Below, one piece after another: positions 8,732 to 20,148 of a stretch of DNA of 53,983 nucleotides. This stretch comes from Bacillus timonensis. GTDB taxonomy: Bacteria; Bacillota; Bacilli; Bacillales; Bacillaceae_L. The DNA is taken from positions 1 to 53,983 of the forward strand of contig NZ_HE610992.1 of assembly GCF_000285535.1 (NCBI RefSeq). The letters are read 5' to 3'. A program made the translations under genes and the position numbers. Under the pieces are notes generated by a model that was given only the letters and a program-made list of their open reading frames with translations, made no database searches and was not told the DNA's origin. Numbering within the stretch: position 1 is the first letter of the stretch; every line of letters begins with the position of its first letter.

Positions 8732-9016
8732 TTATTTTACAACTGAAAGGTTTTCCTGAAGTTCTTTTAGGATTTGTTCAGCACCTTCACGGCTAAGAAC
8801 AATTTTACCATTAGCAAGAGTGAAATTGTCATCAGAAATTTCACCAGTAATTTGACAAGTCATATTTGGCTTGTATTTCTTTAAAATGATTTTATCGTCG
8901 TCAACATAAATTTCTAGAGCATCTTTTTCAGCGATGTCTAATGTACGACGAAGTTCGATAGGGATAACAACACGACCTAATTCATCAACTTTACGAACAA
9001 TACCTGTAGATTTCAT
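8732..9016 (-). CDS. abrB: AbrB, transition-state regulator
   Basis: DNA-binding repressor of stationary-phase genes. The 94-residue protein has the SpoVT-AbrB swapped-hairpin DNA-binding domain at the N-terminus (MKSTGIVRKVDELGRVVIPIELRRTL) and a short C-terminal multimerisation region with C54. AGAGGAG lies before ATG 9016. A sigma-A-type promoter and a Spo0A box just downstream of its start point lie upstream, as expected for repression by Spo0A~P. It converges on rsmI. A paralogous DNA-binding domain occurs in SpoVT at 29300. Confidence 0.97.
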   Translation of the reverse strand: MKSTGIVRKVDELGRVVIPIELRRTLDIAEKDALEIYVDDDKIILKKYKPNMTCQITGEISDDNFTLANGKIVLSREGAEQILKELQENLSVVK

Positions 9017-9070
9017 TGCTTTTTTCTCCTCTCAATATTTATATTTATTTATCTCTCTCTATCGTCAATT

Positions 9071-9339
9071 TTCGACAAATTGATTTCTAGATAATAATAT
9101 CAAGATTTCCATTTAACGTCAATCGTTTTTACTACAATTCTTATAAAATATGTATAAAAATGGAACGGATTGTCTTATAACAGTACGGTTTTACAGGACT
9201 TTTCACATTATGAAACTGCTATTTTTGGAAAAAATACTGTACCATAATAGAAAGAAAAATGGTAAATTAAATTCGACAAAATTCTACAATTTTATGTTTC
9301 GTTTGTCGAAAAATGAAATATATTGTTTGCTTTGTCGAA
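9071..9339. promoter_or_regulatory. Four Spo0A boxes in the abrB-metG gap
   Basis: Perfect TGTCGAA boxes occur at 9071-9077 and 9272-9278 (minus strand) and at 9304-9310 and 9333-9339 (plus strand). The first lies in the transcribed leader of abrB. The other three cluster within 68 bp, about 150-220 bp upstream of the abrB -35 and about 130-200 bp upstream of the metG -10. The rest of the 512-bp gap holds the two promoters and a repeat fragment, with no believable gene. Confidence 0.7.
9094..9122 (-). promoter_or_regulatory. Sigma-A promoter of abrB
   Basis: On the minus strand TTGACG (9117-9122), a 17-bp spacer and TATTAT (9094-9099). The Spo0A box at 9071-9077 falls about 15-20 bases downstream of the predicted start, the layout known from B. 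subtilis abrB. Confidence 0.75.
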
Positions 9340-9419
9340 GTGTTTCATTTTTGTTTAGCGTACATATCCATATAAGTATGGAAATTGATATTTCTTTTTG
9401 CTAACTCTACCAAAAGTAT

Positions 9420-9456
9420 GCCTAACAGGCGCTTGCGCTTTTCTCGTGCTTTAGGT
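9420..9456 (-). repeat. Fragment of repeat family 2
   Basis: Read on the minus strand, GAGAAAAGCGCAAGCGCCTG matches the outer end of the family-2 elements at 11481 and 23165. The rest of the element is missing, so it is a remnant or a solo end. Confidence 0.5.
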
Positions 9457-9468
9457 ATATTTTGAAGA

Positions 9469-9474
9469 TATAAT
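9469..9474 (+). promoter_or_regulatory. Possible -10 of the metG promoter
   Basis: A perfect TATAAT lies 55 bp before the metG start codon, but no good -35 hexamer stands at the right distance. There is no room for a T-box leader between it and metG. Confidence 0.4.
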
Positions 9475-9513
9475 AGGAATAGATGAATAGTAATGTCTTA
9501 TTCGGAGTACTAA

Positions 9514-11478
<1,965 letters not shown>

Positions 11479-11480
11479 CA

Positions 11481-11600
11481 AGAAAAGCGCTAAGCACGCT
11501 TAGCTTTTGACGACAAGCATAAGAAGAGCGTTGACAGAAGGTGCTTTTTCCTTCCAAAGCAATTGGCTTAAATCAGAGAGCCGGTTGTACCGAGCTAGAC
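11481..11600 (+). repeat. Interspersed repeat family 2, copy a
   Basis: Begins AGAAAAGCGC and ends CGAGCTAGAC. The core GACAAGCATAAGAAGAGCG-like and TTGACAGAAGGTGCTTTTT segments are shared with the copy at 23165-23286. It lies directly between the metG stop codon and its terminator. Confidence 0.8.
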
Positions 11601-11603
11601 ACG

Positions 11604-11632
11604 AAAAGGACAGAGTCATCTGTCCTTTTTAC
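11604..11632 (+). terminator. Terminator after metG
   Basis: The 10-bp stem AAAAGGACAG / CTGTCCTTTT (11604-11613 with 11620-11629) ends in T. It follows the repeat copy. Confidence 0.75.
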
Positions 11633-11666
11633 ATACGAAAAATTCAAAAATAAAGGAGTTTTTACG

Positions 11667-12434
11667 ATGTTAATTGATACACATGCACATTTAAATGCAA
11701 TCCAGTATCAAGATGATTTAGAAGAAGTAATCGAAAGAGCACTAAGTGAAGGCGTAGAAAGAATTGTTGTTGTTGGTTTTGACCACGAAACGATTACAAG
11801 AGCGATTGAGTTAGCAAATCAATATGAGTTTATCTATGCAACAGTCGGTTGGCATCCAGTTGATGCGATTGATATGACAGATGAAGATCTCAAGTGGATT
11901 GAGGAGTTAAGTGCACATCCGAAAGTAGTAGCATTGGGAGAAATGGGTCTAGATTACTATTGGGACAAGTCTCCAAAAGATATACAAAAGGAAGTCTTTC
12001 GAAAGCAAATTGCCTTAGCTAAGAAAGTAAAGCTACCTATTATTATTCATAATCGAGAGGCAACTGCGGATATCATCGAAATTCTGCAAGAAGAGAATGC
12101 GAGTGAAGTAGGCGGAATCATGCACTGCTTTACAGGTAGTGTAGAAGTAGCAAAACAATGTATGGATATGAACTTTTATATCTCATTTGGAGGTCCTGTT
12201 ACCTTCAAAAATGCGAAAAAGCCAAAGGAAGTAGCAGCCGAAATACCACTTGATCGCCTTCTAATTGAAACAGATTGCCCTTACTTAACACCACATCCTT
12301 ATCGAGGAAAACGAAATGAGCCAAGCTATGTGAAATATGTAGCAGAGCAAATTGCAGAATTAAAAGGGGTCTCTTTTGAAGAAATTGCACAAAAAACATC
12401 CGACAATGCGAAGCGATTTTTCGGCATAAAATGA
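11667..12434 (+). CDS. TatD-family metal-dependent DNase
   Basis: A 255-residue TIM-barrel metal hydrolase, equal in length to B. subtilis YabD. It starts MLIDTHAHLN (metal-binding HxH), has the GEMGLDYYW segment, the HNREA histidine, MHCFTGS, and the closing ETDCPYLTPHPYRG signature. ATG 11667 behind AAAGGAG is chosen; the open frame extends upstream through the terminator and repeat, which is not coding. TatD enzymes act as 3'-5' exonucleases on damaged DNA in E. coli; the role here is inferred from that family. Confidence 0.92.
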   Translation: MLIDTHAHLNAIQYQDDLEEVIERALSEGVERIVVVGFDHETITRAIELANQYEFIYATVGWHPVDAIDMTDEDLKWIEELSAHPKVVALGEMGLDYYWDKSPKDIQKEVFRKQIALAKKVKLPIIIHNREATADIIEILQEENASEVGGIMHCFTGSVEVAKQCMDMNFYISFGGPVTFKNAKKPKEVAAEIPLDRLLIETDCPYLTPHPYRGKRNEPSYVKYVAEQIAELKGVSFEEIAQKTSDNAKRFFGIK

Positions 12435-12603
12435 TAGCAAATTTTGTCAAAAAGTAGGGTAGCTTGTCCAACCATAAGTTGATTAGAAAAAGTTCTACAT
12501 GTCTCCTTTGTCTCATATATATCTTTGTCGACAACTAATTCTTTCTTTTTAAAAACTCTTCTTGCATAATATTTTACAACGGTGAGTGAAAAAAGGGGTG
12601 GGG

Positions 12604-12632
12604 TTGACAGAATATATTATCCTTTATATAAT
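12604..12632 (+). promoter_or_regulatory. Consensus sigma-A promoter of yabE
   Basis: TTGACA (12604-12609), a 17-bp spacer and TATAAT (12627-12632) match the full consensus. The start point near 12639 leaves only a few bases before the ribosome binding site at 12643-12650. The 170 bp between tatD and this promoter holds nothing I can identify. Confidence 0.8.
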
Positions 12633-12659
12633 CCACTGAGAGAAGGAGGCGTTTTTCAT

Positions 12660-13856
12660 TTGCTTAAAAACATGAAAAAACTGTTTTCCGAGCCAAAACA
12701 CAAAAAGAAATTACTAGTCTCGATAAGTAGTTTTATAGTCTTAGTAGGTGCCGGTACAGGGTATGCTACATATGAAACCACCAAGGATACAGTTACACTA
12801 TCATTAAATGGTAATGAGCAAGTTATAAGGACGCACGCAAACACGGTTGCTGAAGTTCTACAGGATTTAGAAATTGATGTCTCAAAACATGACGAACTTT
12901 CACCATCTATGGATACGGCAATCAAGGACAATATGAAAGTGAAGTGGCAAGAGGCCATTCCGGTTGAACTTGTAGTTGATAACCAATCGAAAAAGGTTTG
13001 GACAACAGTCAAAACCGTAGCAGATCTTTTCAAAGATGCAAAGGTAGAAGTAACGGAGCATGATAAAGTCAATCCTAGTTTAGATACAAAGTTAAAGGAA
13101 GACATGAAAGTAGAAGTTGAAAAGGCATTTCAACTTACGATAAATGACGGCGGTACTGAAAAGAAAGTTTGGTCCACTTCGACTACTGTCGCTGACTTTT
13201 TAAAAGGTCAAAATGTTACACTAAATGAATTGGATCGCGTAGAACCAGGAATGGAAGAACAGATTACAGCAAATAGTGTCGTTAATGTTGTACGAGTAGA
13301 AAAAGTCACCGATGTAGTGGAAGAATCTGTTGCCTTTGCGGTTGTTCGTAAAAAAGACAACAGCATTAATAAAGGTAAAGAAAAAGTTGTAACCCCTGGT
13401 CAAGAAGGGAAAGTTGCAAAACACTATGAAGTTGTTCTTGAAAATGGAAAAGAAGTATCAAGAGATCTGATCAAGACCGAAACCTTAAAGGATAGCACGG
13501 ATAAGATTGTAGCAGTGGGTACTCGTGAAATTGTTCAACAGGTTTCCCGTGGTACAGGAAATGTTGCAAAGGAATTCTACGTATCTTCTACAGCTTATAC
13601 TGCTTATTGTAGTGGTTGTTCAGGAACAACTGCGACAGGAATTAATCTTCGTTCAAATCCAAATGCTAAGGTAATTGCGGTTGATCCGAGTATCATTCCA
13701 CTAGGCACAAAAGTGTATGTCGAAGGGTATGGCTATGCAGTAGCTGCTGACAAGGGAACTGATATTAAGGGCTATAGGATTGATGTCTTTTTCTCGGAAA
13801 AATCACAAGCCTATCGTTGGGGTCAACGAAAGGTTAAAATCCAAATTTTAAATTAA
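12660..13856 (+). CDS. yabE: YabE, cell-wall protein with G5 and 3D domains
   Basis: Predicted secreted or membrane-anchored cell-wall hydrolase related to resuscitation-promoting factors. The 398-residue product has a basic N-terminus and one hydrophobic segment (LLVSISSFIVLVGAGTGYAT), three tandem DUF348 modules, a G5 domain (about residues 215-300) and a C-terminal 3D domain. The 3D domain carries the DxD-type residues seen in STAYTAYCSG...VIAVDPSIIPLGTKVYV...ADKGTDIKGYRIDVFF. TTG 12660 is chosen because GAAGGAGGC (12642-12650) is well placed and the promoter at 12604 excludes earlier starts. Confidence 0.88.
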   Translation: MLKNMKKLFSEPKHKKKLLVSISSFIVLVGAGTGYATYETTKDTVTLSLNGNEQVIRTHANTVAEVLQDLEIDVSKHDELSPSMDTAIKDNMKVKWQEAIPVELVVDNQSKKVWTTVKTVADLFKDAKVEVTEHDKVNPSLDTKLKEDMKVEVEKAFQLTINDGGTEKKVWSTSTTVADFLKGQNVTLNELDRVEPGMEEQITANSVVNVVRVEKVTDVVEESVAFAVVRKKDNSINKGKEKVVTPGQEGKVAKHYEVVLENGKEVSRDLIKTETLKDSTDKIVAVGTREIVQQVSRGTGNVAKEFYVSSTAYTAYCSGCSGTTATGINLRSNPNAKVIAVDPSIIPLGTKVYVEGYGYAVAADKGTDIKGYRIDVFFSEKSQAYRWGQRKVKIQILN

Positions 13857-13865
13857 CTTGCTACT

Positions 13866-13891
13866 AACAGAGGAATTTCCTCTGTTTTTTT
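13866..13891 (+). terminator. Terminator after yabE
   Basis: AACAGAGGA (13866-13874) pairs with TCCTCTGTT (13878-13886), followed by T residues. Confidence 0.8.
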
Positions 13892-13893
13892 AT

Positions 13894-14082
13894 GTCTAGC
13901 TTCAGCGCCTAGCTCCTCGAGGTCATAAGCCAATCCGTCAAGAAGGATAAACTGCATCCTTCTCGCTGACTTTTCTTATGCTTGTCGGACTTGCACAGGA
14001 AGTGCTGACATCGACGTTTGCCACAGGACGTGGCAGTAGTTAGTCGATGTTCCGCTATCAAGGCGCTTCCGCATTTCTTTTT
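13894..14082 (-). repeat. Interspersed repeat family 2, copy b (enlarged)
   Basis: Minus-strand orientation: it begins GTCTAGCTTCAGCGCC and ends GGCGCTTCCGCATTTCTTTT, the reverse of the other copies' ends. About 60 extra bases near 13993-14055 contain GCACAGGAAGTGCT and CCACAGGACGTGGC. The first of these also occurs, inverted, inside family-1 copy 2 at 6624-6637. The 310-bp yabE-rnmV gap holds this element, the yabE terminator and a TATAAT at 14102-14107 that may belong to an rnmV promoter. Confidence 0.8.
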
Positions 14083-14166
14083 ATGTCTATGTCTTTTTTG
14101 TTATAATTATGTAATATTTGTATCTATATTGTTAGACGAAATAATTCAAGAAAGGTTTCAAAAAAA

Positions 14167-15629
<1,463 letters not shown>

Positions 15630-15659
15630 CTATCTATAAGGTTAGTTTTCCTTTCTTCT

Positions 15660-15688
15660 CACCTATTTAGTATATGCAGCATAGGCTA
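15660..15688 (+). promoter_or_regulatory. Candidate sigma-K promoter of yabG
   Basis: CACC (15660-15663), a 16-bp spacer and CATAGGCTA (15680-15688) fit the mother-cell sigma-K pattern (mACm / CATAnnnTA). This matches the known late mother-cell expression of yabG in B. subtilis. The predicted leader of about 100 bases contains a deletion derivative of repeat family 1. Confidence 0.6.
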
Positions 15689-15706
15689 ACAAGTAGGCAT
15701 CTTTAG

Positions 15707-15757
15707 CGGATGGCCAAAAAGTCTGGTGATAATGACCCCGCAAGGCTTTTTGACCAT
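15707..15757 (-). repeat. Internally deleted copy of repeat family 1
   Basis: GGATGGCCAAAAAGTCTGG plus TGATAATGAC parallels the outer end of copy 1 (3278 onward), and GGCTTTTTGACCATG resembles the other end. Only about 50 bp remain, so both ends are kept and the middle is lost. Confidence 0.6.
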
Positions 15758-15798
15758 GTACCATTAACAGAAATACCTCAAAGTTGGAGTGGGTGAGG

Positions 15799-16683
15799 AT
15801 GGATATAAAAGTTGGCGATATTGTTGCACGTAAATCACATCAGTTTGATTTATTGTTCAAGGTAATTGAAATAACATATAACAATACGGTTTATTTATAT
15901 GGTGAGGATGTAAGGTTAATTGCAGATGCTCCATATGATGACTTAGTTTTAATCGATGAAAATGAAAGACTGAAGAGACAAAGAACAGATCGAGAAAAGG
16001 TGGATCACTCCTACCGGTTATTTCGACAAGATTATCAACTAATCAGACAGAAAAGTGAATATTATGCAACCGGTGGTTATACAAATAATGCGGAATTTTT
16101 TCAAATCCCTGGAAGAGTCCTGCATATAGATGGGGACCCAAATTTCTTAAAAAAATGCCTTACTTTATATGAAAAAATAGGTGTGCCTGTTTATGGAGTC
16201 TATTGTCATGAGAAGGAAATGCCTGAAAGAATTGATGAGTTACTTGATAAATATAGACCTGACATACTTGTTATTACAGGTCATGATGCATATTCAAAAT
16301 CAAAGGGGAAAGTGACTGAACTTAAAGCATATCGGCACTCTCGTCATTTTGCTCAAACAGTTCGACAAGCAAGAAAAAGATTCCCGCATTTAGATCAGCT
16401 TGTTATCTTTGCAGGCGCCTGTCAATCCCATTTCGAGTCTTTAATCCGAGCAGGAGCAAATTATGCGAGTTCTCCATCTCGAGTGAATATACACGCACTA
16501 GATCCGGTATATATCGTGGCGAAGATTAGTTTTACGCCATTTGATGAAAGAATCAATGTATGGGATGTTCTTCGTAATACGTTAACAGGTGAAAAAGGAC
16601 TCGGTGGAATTGAAACAAAAGGTGTACTACGTACCGGTATGCCATATCAAAGCCTGGTTGATGAGGAAAATGAGGATCTCTAA
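15799..16683 (+). CDS. yabG: YabG, sporulation-specific protease
   Basis: Cysteine-type peptidase (family U57) that trims spore-coat proteins late in sporulation in the mother cell. The 294-residue product starts MDIKVGDIVARKSHQ and contains the conserved DILVITGHDAYS segment and the FAGACQSHFESLIRAGANYASSPSR region with the candidate catalytic His/Cys. ATG 15799 is preferred over the in-frame TTG 15784, with GGAGTGGG (15786-15793) as binding site. It is monocistronic between the rsmA terminator and veg. Confidence 0.93.
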   Translation: MDIKVGDIVARKSHQFDLLFKVIEITYNNTVYLYGEDVRLIADAPYDDLVLIDENERLKRQRTDREKVDHSYRLFRQDYQLIRQKSEYYATGGYTNNAEFFQIPGRVLHIDGDPNFLKKCLTLYEKIGVPVYGVYCHEKEMPERIDELLDKYRPDILVITGHDAYSKSKGKVTELKAYRHSRHFAQTVRQARKRFPHLDQLVIFAGACQSHFESLIRAGANYASSPSRVNIHALDPVYIVAKISFTPFDERINVWDVLRNTLTGEKGLGGIETKGVLRTGMPYQSLVDEENEDL

Positions 16684-16836
16684 CGTTTATCGCTAGGGGT
16701 CCCTTTGGTATTTTATTACATATAGAGATAAATAAAAACTTTGTCGATTATAGGAAATCTTAATTTATATACATAATTGCCACACTTTAGAACATACTAT
16801 TGGTTGTGTCGTGAGAAATTTGTAGGAAAAAATTTA

Positions 16837-16866
16837 TTGACAAGTATTTTGTATCATTGTTATAAT
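16837..16866 (+). promoter_or_regulatory. Upstream veg promoter
   Basis: TTGACA (16837-16842), an 18-bp spacer and TATAAT (16861-16866). It is the first of two tandem sigma-A promoters before veg. Confidence 0.7.
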
Positions 16867-16877
16867 TTTAGTTTTGC

Positions 16878-16906
16878 TTGACGTCGGAATGATTTTTTGG
16901 TATACT
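16878..16906 (+). promoter_or_regulatory. Downstream veg promoter
   Basis: TTGACG (16878-16883), a 17-bp spacer and TATACT (16901-16906). The predicted start near 16913 lies just before the ribosome binding site GAGGTGG (16917-16923). Confidence 0.75.
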
Positions 16907-16928
16907 GAGATAAGTGAGGTGGAGTGAA

Positions 16929-17198
16929 ATGGGAAAAACTTTGCTTGATATTAAAAAGTCTTTAGATACGAATTTAGGTAAGCGACTTACTCTAAAGGCA
17001 AATGGTGGTCGTAGAAAAACAATTGAGCGCTCTGGAGTGCTTGCTGAAACCTACCCATCTGTATTTGTGATTGAATTAGACCAAGATGAGAATTCCTTTG
17101 AGCGAGTTTCATATAGCTACGCTGATATCCTTACAGAAACCGTTCAATTAACGTTCTTTGATGAGACATCTGGGAATATTGCTATAAGTGGGCAGTAA
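16929..17198 (+). CDS. veg: Veg protein
   Basis: An 89-residue basic protein, highly conserved in Firmicutes. In B. subtilis Veg stimulates biofilm genes by countering SinR and is abundantly made during growth. The sequence [13 protein letters not shown]...[38 protein letters not shown] (shown in parts) is nearly the same as in B. subtilis up to the variable C-terminus. ATG 16929 is chosen because the stronger promoter at 16878 starts transcription at about the position of the earlier in-frame ATG 16914. Two strong promoters precede it. Confidence 0.96.
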   Translation: MGKTLLDIKKSLDTNLGKRLTLKANGGRRKTIERSGVLAETYPSVFVIELDQDENSFERVSYSYADILTETVQLTFFDETSGNIAISGQ

Positions 17199-17220
17199 AC
17201 ATTTGTGTTTGCTGCTTTTT
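17192..17220 (+). terminator. Terminator overlapping the veg stop codon
   Basis: GCAGTAAAC (17192-17200) pairs with GTTTGCTGC (17207-17215), then TTTTT. The left arm contains the veg TAA stop. Confidence 0.75.
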
Positions 17221-17416
17221 ATTTTGTCTAAAAAGTGTAATTCATATTTAAAAATTGAAGAAAGTATATTATTCATATAGATTGTAAACAATACATAAAG
17301 TTACCCTTTTGGGGACAACTATAAAATGGTGATTTTTTTAACGTAATTCCAAAGACCAAAAACACCACATATTGTGTAATGTCTTTGTGACCCACATTAT
17401 GTACCTAAAATTGTTA

Positions 17417-17446
17417 CTATAACGAACCCTTCTTTTACAAATACTA
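17417..17446 (+). promoter_or_regulatory. Candidate sigma-G promoter of sspF
   Basis: CTATA (17417-17421), 18 bp, AATACTA (17440-17446) resembles the sigma-G pattern (GnATR / CATnnTA) with one mismatch in each box. sspF is a forespore gene in B. subtilis. The remainder of the 270-bp veg-sspF gap shows nothing else. Confidence 0.45.
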
Positions 17447-17479
17447 AGGTAGTCGTAGGTAAGAAAGGGGTTGTCATTA

Positions 17480-17656
17480 TTGGGAAGACGTCGAGGTATC
17501 ATGTCAGAAGCCTTTAAAGAAGAGTTAGCAAGAGAACTTGGTTTTTACGATACCGTAAAAAATGAAGGTTGGGGTGCCATACGAGCACGTGATGCAGGAA
17601 ATATGGTAAAACGTGCAATAGAAATTGGACAACAACAGCTTGCCAATAAAGGATAA
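17480..17656 (+). CDS. sspF: Alpha/beta-type small acid-soluble spore protein SspF
   Basis: DNA-binding spore protein, 58 residues if started at TTG 17480 ([16 protein letters not shown]). It carries the SASP signature [17 protein letters not shown] and the [18 protein letters not shown] helix. AAAGGGG (17464-17470) is well placed for this start and would abut the earlier TTG 17471. It belongs to the divergent SspF branch rather than the major SspA/B type. Confidence 0.93.
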   Translation: MGRRRGIMSEAFKEELARELGFYDTVKNEGWGAIRARDAGNMVKRAIEIGQQQLANKG

Positions 17657-17687
17657 ACAAATCAAAACAGTTTCTTTGAACTACGAC

Positions 17688-17716
17688 GCCGAAGCAGATT
17701 TGCTTCGGCTTTCTTT
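17688..17716 (+). terminator. Terminator after sspF
   Basis: A 9-bp GC-rich stem GCCGAAGCA / TGCTTCGGC (17688-17696 with 17701-17709) with a GATT loop, followed by a T-rich tail. A weaker AAAAACAGT / ACTGTTTTT dyad at 17752-17786 with a 17-base loop follows before ispE. Confidence 0.8.
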
Positions 17717-17846
17717 ATAATAGAGTAAGGTCATCAAGAACGGTTTACATAAAAAACAGTCTAGACGCCATGACATCACTGTTTTTGAGTTGTTTACTTT
17801 GTGGTACAATGTCAATATTGAATTTACGTTTAAAGCAGGTGTTTTC

Positions 17847-18716
17847 ATGAAATTATTAGTTAAGGCCCCGGCAAAGATTAATTTGGCACTTGATGTGTTG
17901 CATAAACGCCAAGATGGTTATCATGAGGTGCGGATGATTATGACAACCATTGATCTGTCGGACAGGCTTGAATTATCCGATTATGAGGGGGATGAAATAA
18001 AGGTCGTTTCTCATAATCGCTTTGTACCGGATGACAGTCGCAACTTAGCCTACCAAGCAGCCAATTTACTGAAAAAACGGTATGGTGTACAAAAGGGTGT
18101 TGTCATTTCGATTACAAAGTCAATCCCAGTGGCTGCAGGGCTAGCGGGAGGCAGCAGTGATGCAGCAGCTACGCTAAGAGGGTTAAATAAATTTTGGGGC
18201 CTCGGGCTTAGTCTGGACGAGTTGGCAACGCTTGGCGCAGAAATTGGCTCAGATGTGTCTTTTTGTGTGTATGGTGGGACGGCTCTAGCAACAGGTAGAG
18301 GTGAAATCATTACAGAGTTACCCGCGCCTCCACATTGCTGGGTTATTTTGGCAAAACCAACAATAGGTGTTTCAACAGCAGATGTGTATCGAAATCTTGC
18401 TATTAATCAAATTAATCACCCAGACGTAGATGGGATGATTCAGGCAATTGAAACCAAGAATTTTGATGGGATTTGCAATCGAGTCGGAAATGTATTAGAA
18501 GACGTAACCTTAAAACTCCACCCAGAAGTGGCGCATATAAAAGACCAAATGAGAAGGTTTGGTGCAGATGCGGTATTGATGAGCGGAAGTGGTCCTACTG
18601 TTTTTGGACTTGTTCAAAGAGAATCAAGAATGCAGCGTATTTATAATGGATTACGGGGCTTTTGTGATCAGGTATATGCTGTAAGATTGCTTGGTGAACG
18701 AAATACAGTTGAATGA
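17847..18716 (+). CDS. ispE: 4-(cytidine 5'-diphospho)-2-C-methyl-D-erythritol kinase
   Basis: GHMP kinase of the MEP isoprenoid pathway. The 289-residue product, the B. subtilis length, begins [17 protein letters not shown] and has the ATP-binding [20 protein letters not shown] and the C-terminal [14 protein letters not shown] 17847 is chosen over the upstream extension, which is not conserved. A TACAAT at 17805-17810 may be a -10 box but lacks a good -35. purR follows after 54 bp. Confidence 0.96.
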   Translation: MKLLVKAPAKINLALDVLHKRQDGYHEVRMIMTTIDLSDRLELSDYEGDEIKVVSHNRFVPDDSRNLAYQAANLLKKRYGVQKGVVISITKSIPVAAGLAGGSSDAAATLRGLNKFWGLGLSLDELATLGAEIGSDVSFCVYGGTALATGRGEIITELPAPPHCWVILAKPTIGVSTADVYRNLAINQINHPDVDGMIQAIETKNFDGICNRVGNVLEDVTLKLHPEVAHIKDQMRRFGADAVLMSGSGPTVFGLVQRESRMQRIYNGLRGFCDQVYAVRLLGERNTVE

Positions 18717-18770
18717 ATACGTACATTGGTGGTATATTAACTATAAAATATTCGGTTTTGGAGGCAAGTC

Positions 18771-19631
18771 ATGAAATTTAGACGGAGTAGTAGACTGGTT
18801 GATATGACAAATCACTTGCTTTTACACCCACAGCACCTTGTATCTCTTTCCTATTTTGCTGAAAAATATGATTCTGCTAAATCCTCAATTAGCGAGGATT
18901 TGGGCATTATTAAGCAAACCTTTGAACAGCAGGGAATCGGAACATTAATGACAGTGGCAGGAGCTGCTGGGGGTGTGAAATTTATTCCGATGGTGGGGGA
19001 AGAAGAAGCTAGTGAAGTTGTCGAGGAACTTTGTGAGGTAATAGCAAACCCAGATAGGCTTCTTCCAGGTGGATATTTATATTTAACCGATATACTTGGA
19101 GATCCGAGAATTGTAAATAAAATCGGGAAAATTTTTGCTTCTATTTATTCAAATTACGATATTGATGTTGTCATGACCGTAGCAACAAAAGGAATCCCGT
19201 TGGCATACGCGGTAGCTTCTTATCTTGATGTACCAGTAGTAATTGTAAGGCATGGCAATCGGGTTACTGAAGGCTCTACTGTAAGTATTAATTATGTCTC
19301 CGGGTCGACAAAGCGGATTCAGACGATGGTATTAGCAAAAAGAAGTTTGAAGGAAGGTTCCAATGTCCTAATCATCGATGATTTTATGAAAGCGGGCGGA
19401 ACGGTTAAGGGAATGGTTAGTATCCTTGAAGAATTTAATGCAAATGTAAAAGGGATTGGTGTCCTAGTTGAATCCGAAGGGGTAGAAGAACGACTTGTAG
19501 ATGAATACATATCCTTAGTAAAGCTTACAGATGTTGACGTGAAAGAAAAACAAATTAAAGTGACTGTAGGTAATTATGAATCGTACCTAAAGCAAGTTAA
19601 ATTTGAAGATGAGATGGGGGAAACAGAATGA
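18771..19631 (+). CDS. purR: Purine operon repressor PurR
   Basis: Gram-positive PurR, which represses purine synthesis and transport genes and is released from DNA by PRPP. The 286-residue protein has an N-terminal winged helix (residues 1-70) and a phosphoribosyltransferase-like domain with the PRPP motif [16 protein letters not shown] (D203, D204, G209-T211). TGGAGGC precedes ATG 18771. The stop codon overlaps the ridA start as ATGA. Adjacent prs (PRPP synthase) supplies its effector. Confidence 0.97.
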   Translation: MKFRRSSRLVDMTNHLLLHPQHLVSLSYFAEKYDSAKSSISEDLGIIKQTFEQQGIGTLMTVAGAAGGVKFIPMVGEEEASEVVEELCEVIANPDRLLPGGYLYLTDILGDPRIVNKIGKIFASIYSNYDIDVVMTVATKGIPLAYAVASYLDVPVVIVRHGNRVTEGSTVSINYVSGSTKRIQTMVLAKRSLKEGSNVLIIDDFMKAGGTVKGMVSILEEFNANVKGIGVLVESEGVEERLVDEYISLVKLTDVDVKEKQIKVTVGNYESYLKQVKFEDEMGETE

Positions 19632-20002
19632 AACAAGTTCAAACAAATCAAGCGCCAGCAGCAATTGGTCCATATTCACAAGGTATCGTTGTAAACAATA
19701 TGTTTTTTAGTTCAGGACAAATTCCATTAACACCGACTGGTGAATTAGTAAGCGGAGGAATTAAAGAACAGACTGAACAGGTCTTTAAAAACCTTCAAGC
19801 TGTTTTGACTGAAGCTGGTGCATCATTAGATACGGTTGTTAAAGCAACTGTATTTATTAAAAACATGGATGATTTTGCAGAGTTAAATGAAATCTATGGG
19901 GAATTTTTTGCAGGACACAAGCCTGCACGCTCAACTGTAGAAGTTGCAAGACTTCCTAAAGACGTTTTGGTTGAGATTGAGGTAATCGCGTTAGTAAAAT
20001 AA
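19628..20002 (+). CDS. ridA: RidA, enamine/imine deaminase (YabJ)
   Basis: Hydrolyses reactive enamines and imines formed by PLP enzymes, a protective housekeeping role. The 124-residue protein has the family's [16 protein letters not shown] and [18 protein letters not shown] motifs; R101 corresponds to the catalytic arginine. ATGA overlap with purR indicates coupling. In B. subtilis yabJ is needed for full PurR-mediated regulation of purA. Confidence 0.95.
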   Translation: MKQVQTNQAPAAIGPYSQGIVVNNMFFSSGQIPLTPTGELVSGGIKEQTEQVFKNLQAVLTEAGASLDTVVKATVFIKNMDDFAELNEIYGEFFAGHKPARSTVEVARLPKDVLVEIEVIALVK

Positions 20003-20074
20003 GAGGGAATTTCACGACTATTCTGTTCATTCACAAAAAAGTATGAATCTTTTTAAAAAATTATTTAATATTTA

Positions 20075-20101
20075 GCAGGAGTTTACGATTTTCCGTTGAA
20101 T
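20075..20101 (+). promoter_or_regulatory. Sigma-H promoter of spoVG
   Basis: GCAGGAGTT (20075-20083), 11 bp, GTTGAAT (20095-20101) fits the sigma-H pattern (RnAGGAwWW / RnnGAAT) with one mismatch. An AT-rich tract just upstream (about 20050-20073) is where AbrB binds in B. subtilis. Confidence 0.8.
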
Positions 20102-20148
20102 ATGAATAACTACTAAGTTTTTATATAGTAAAAAAGGTGGTGAACAGA

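Noticed and set aside
9150-9404. An 84-codon open frame between abrB and metG
   Set aside because: It crosses the region of Spo0A boxes, has Phe/Ile/Lys-rich AT-driven composition and lacks a binding site.
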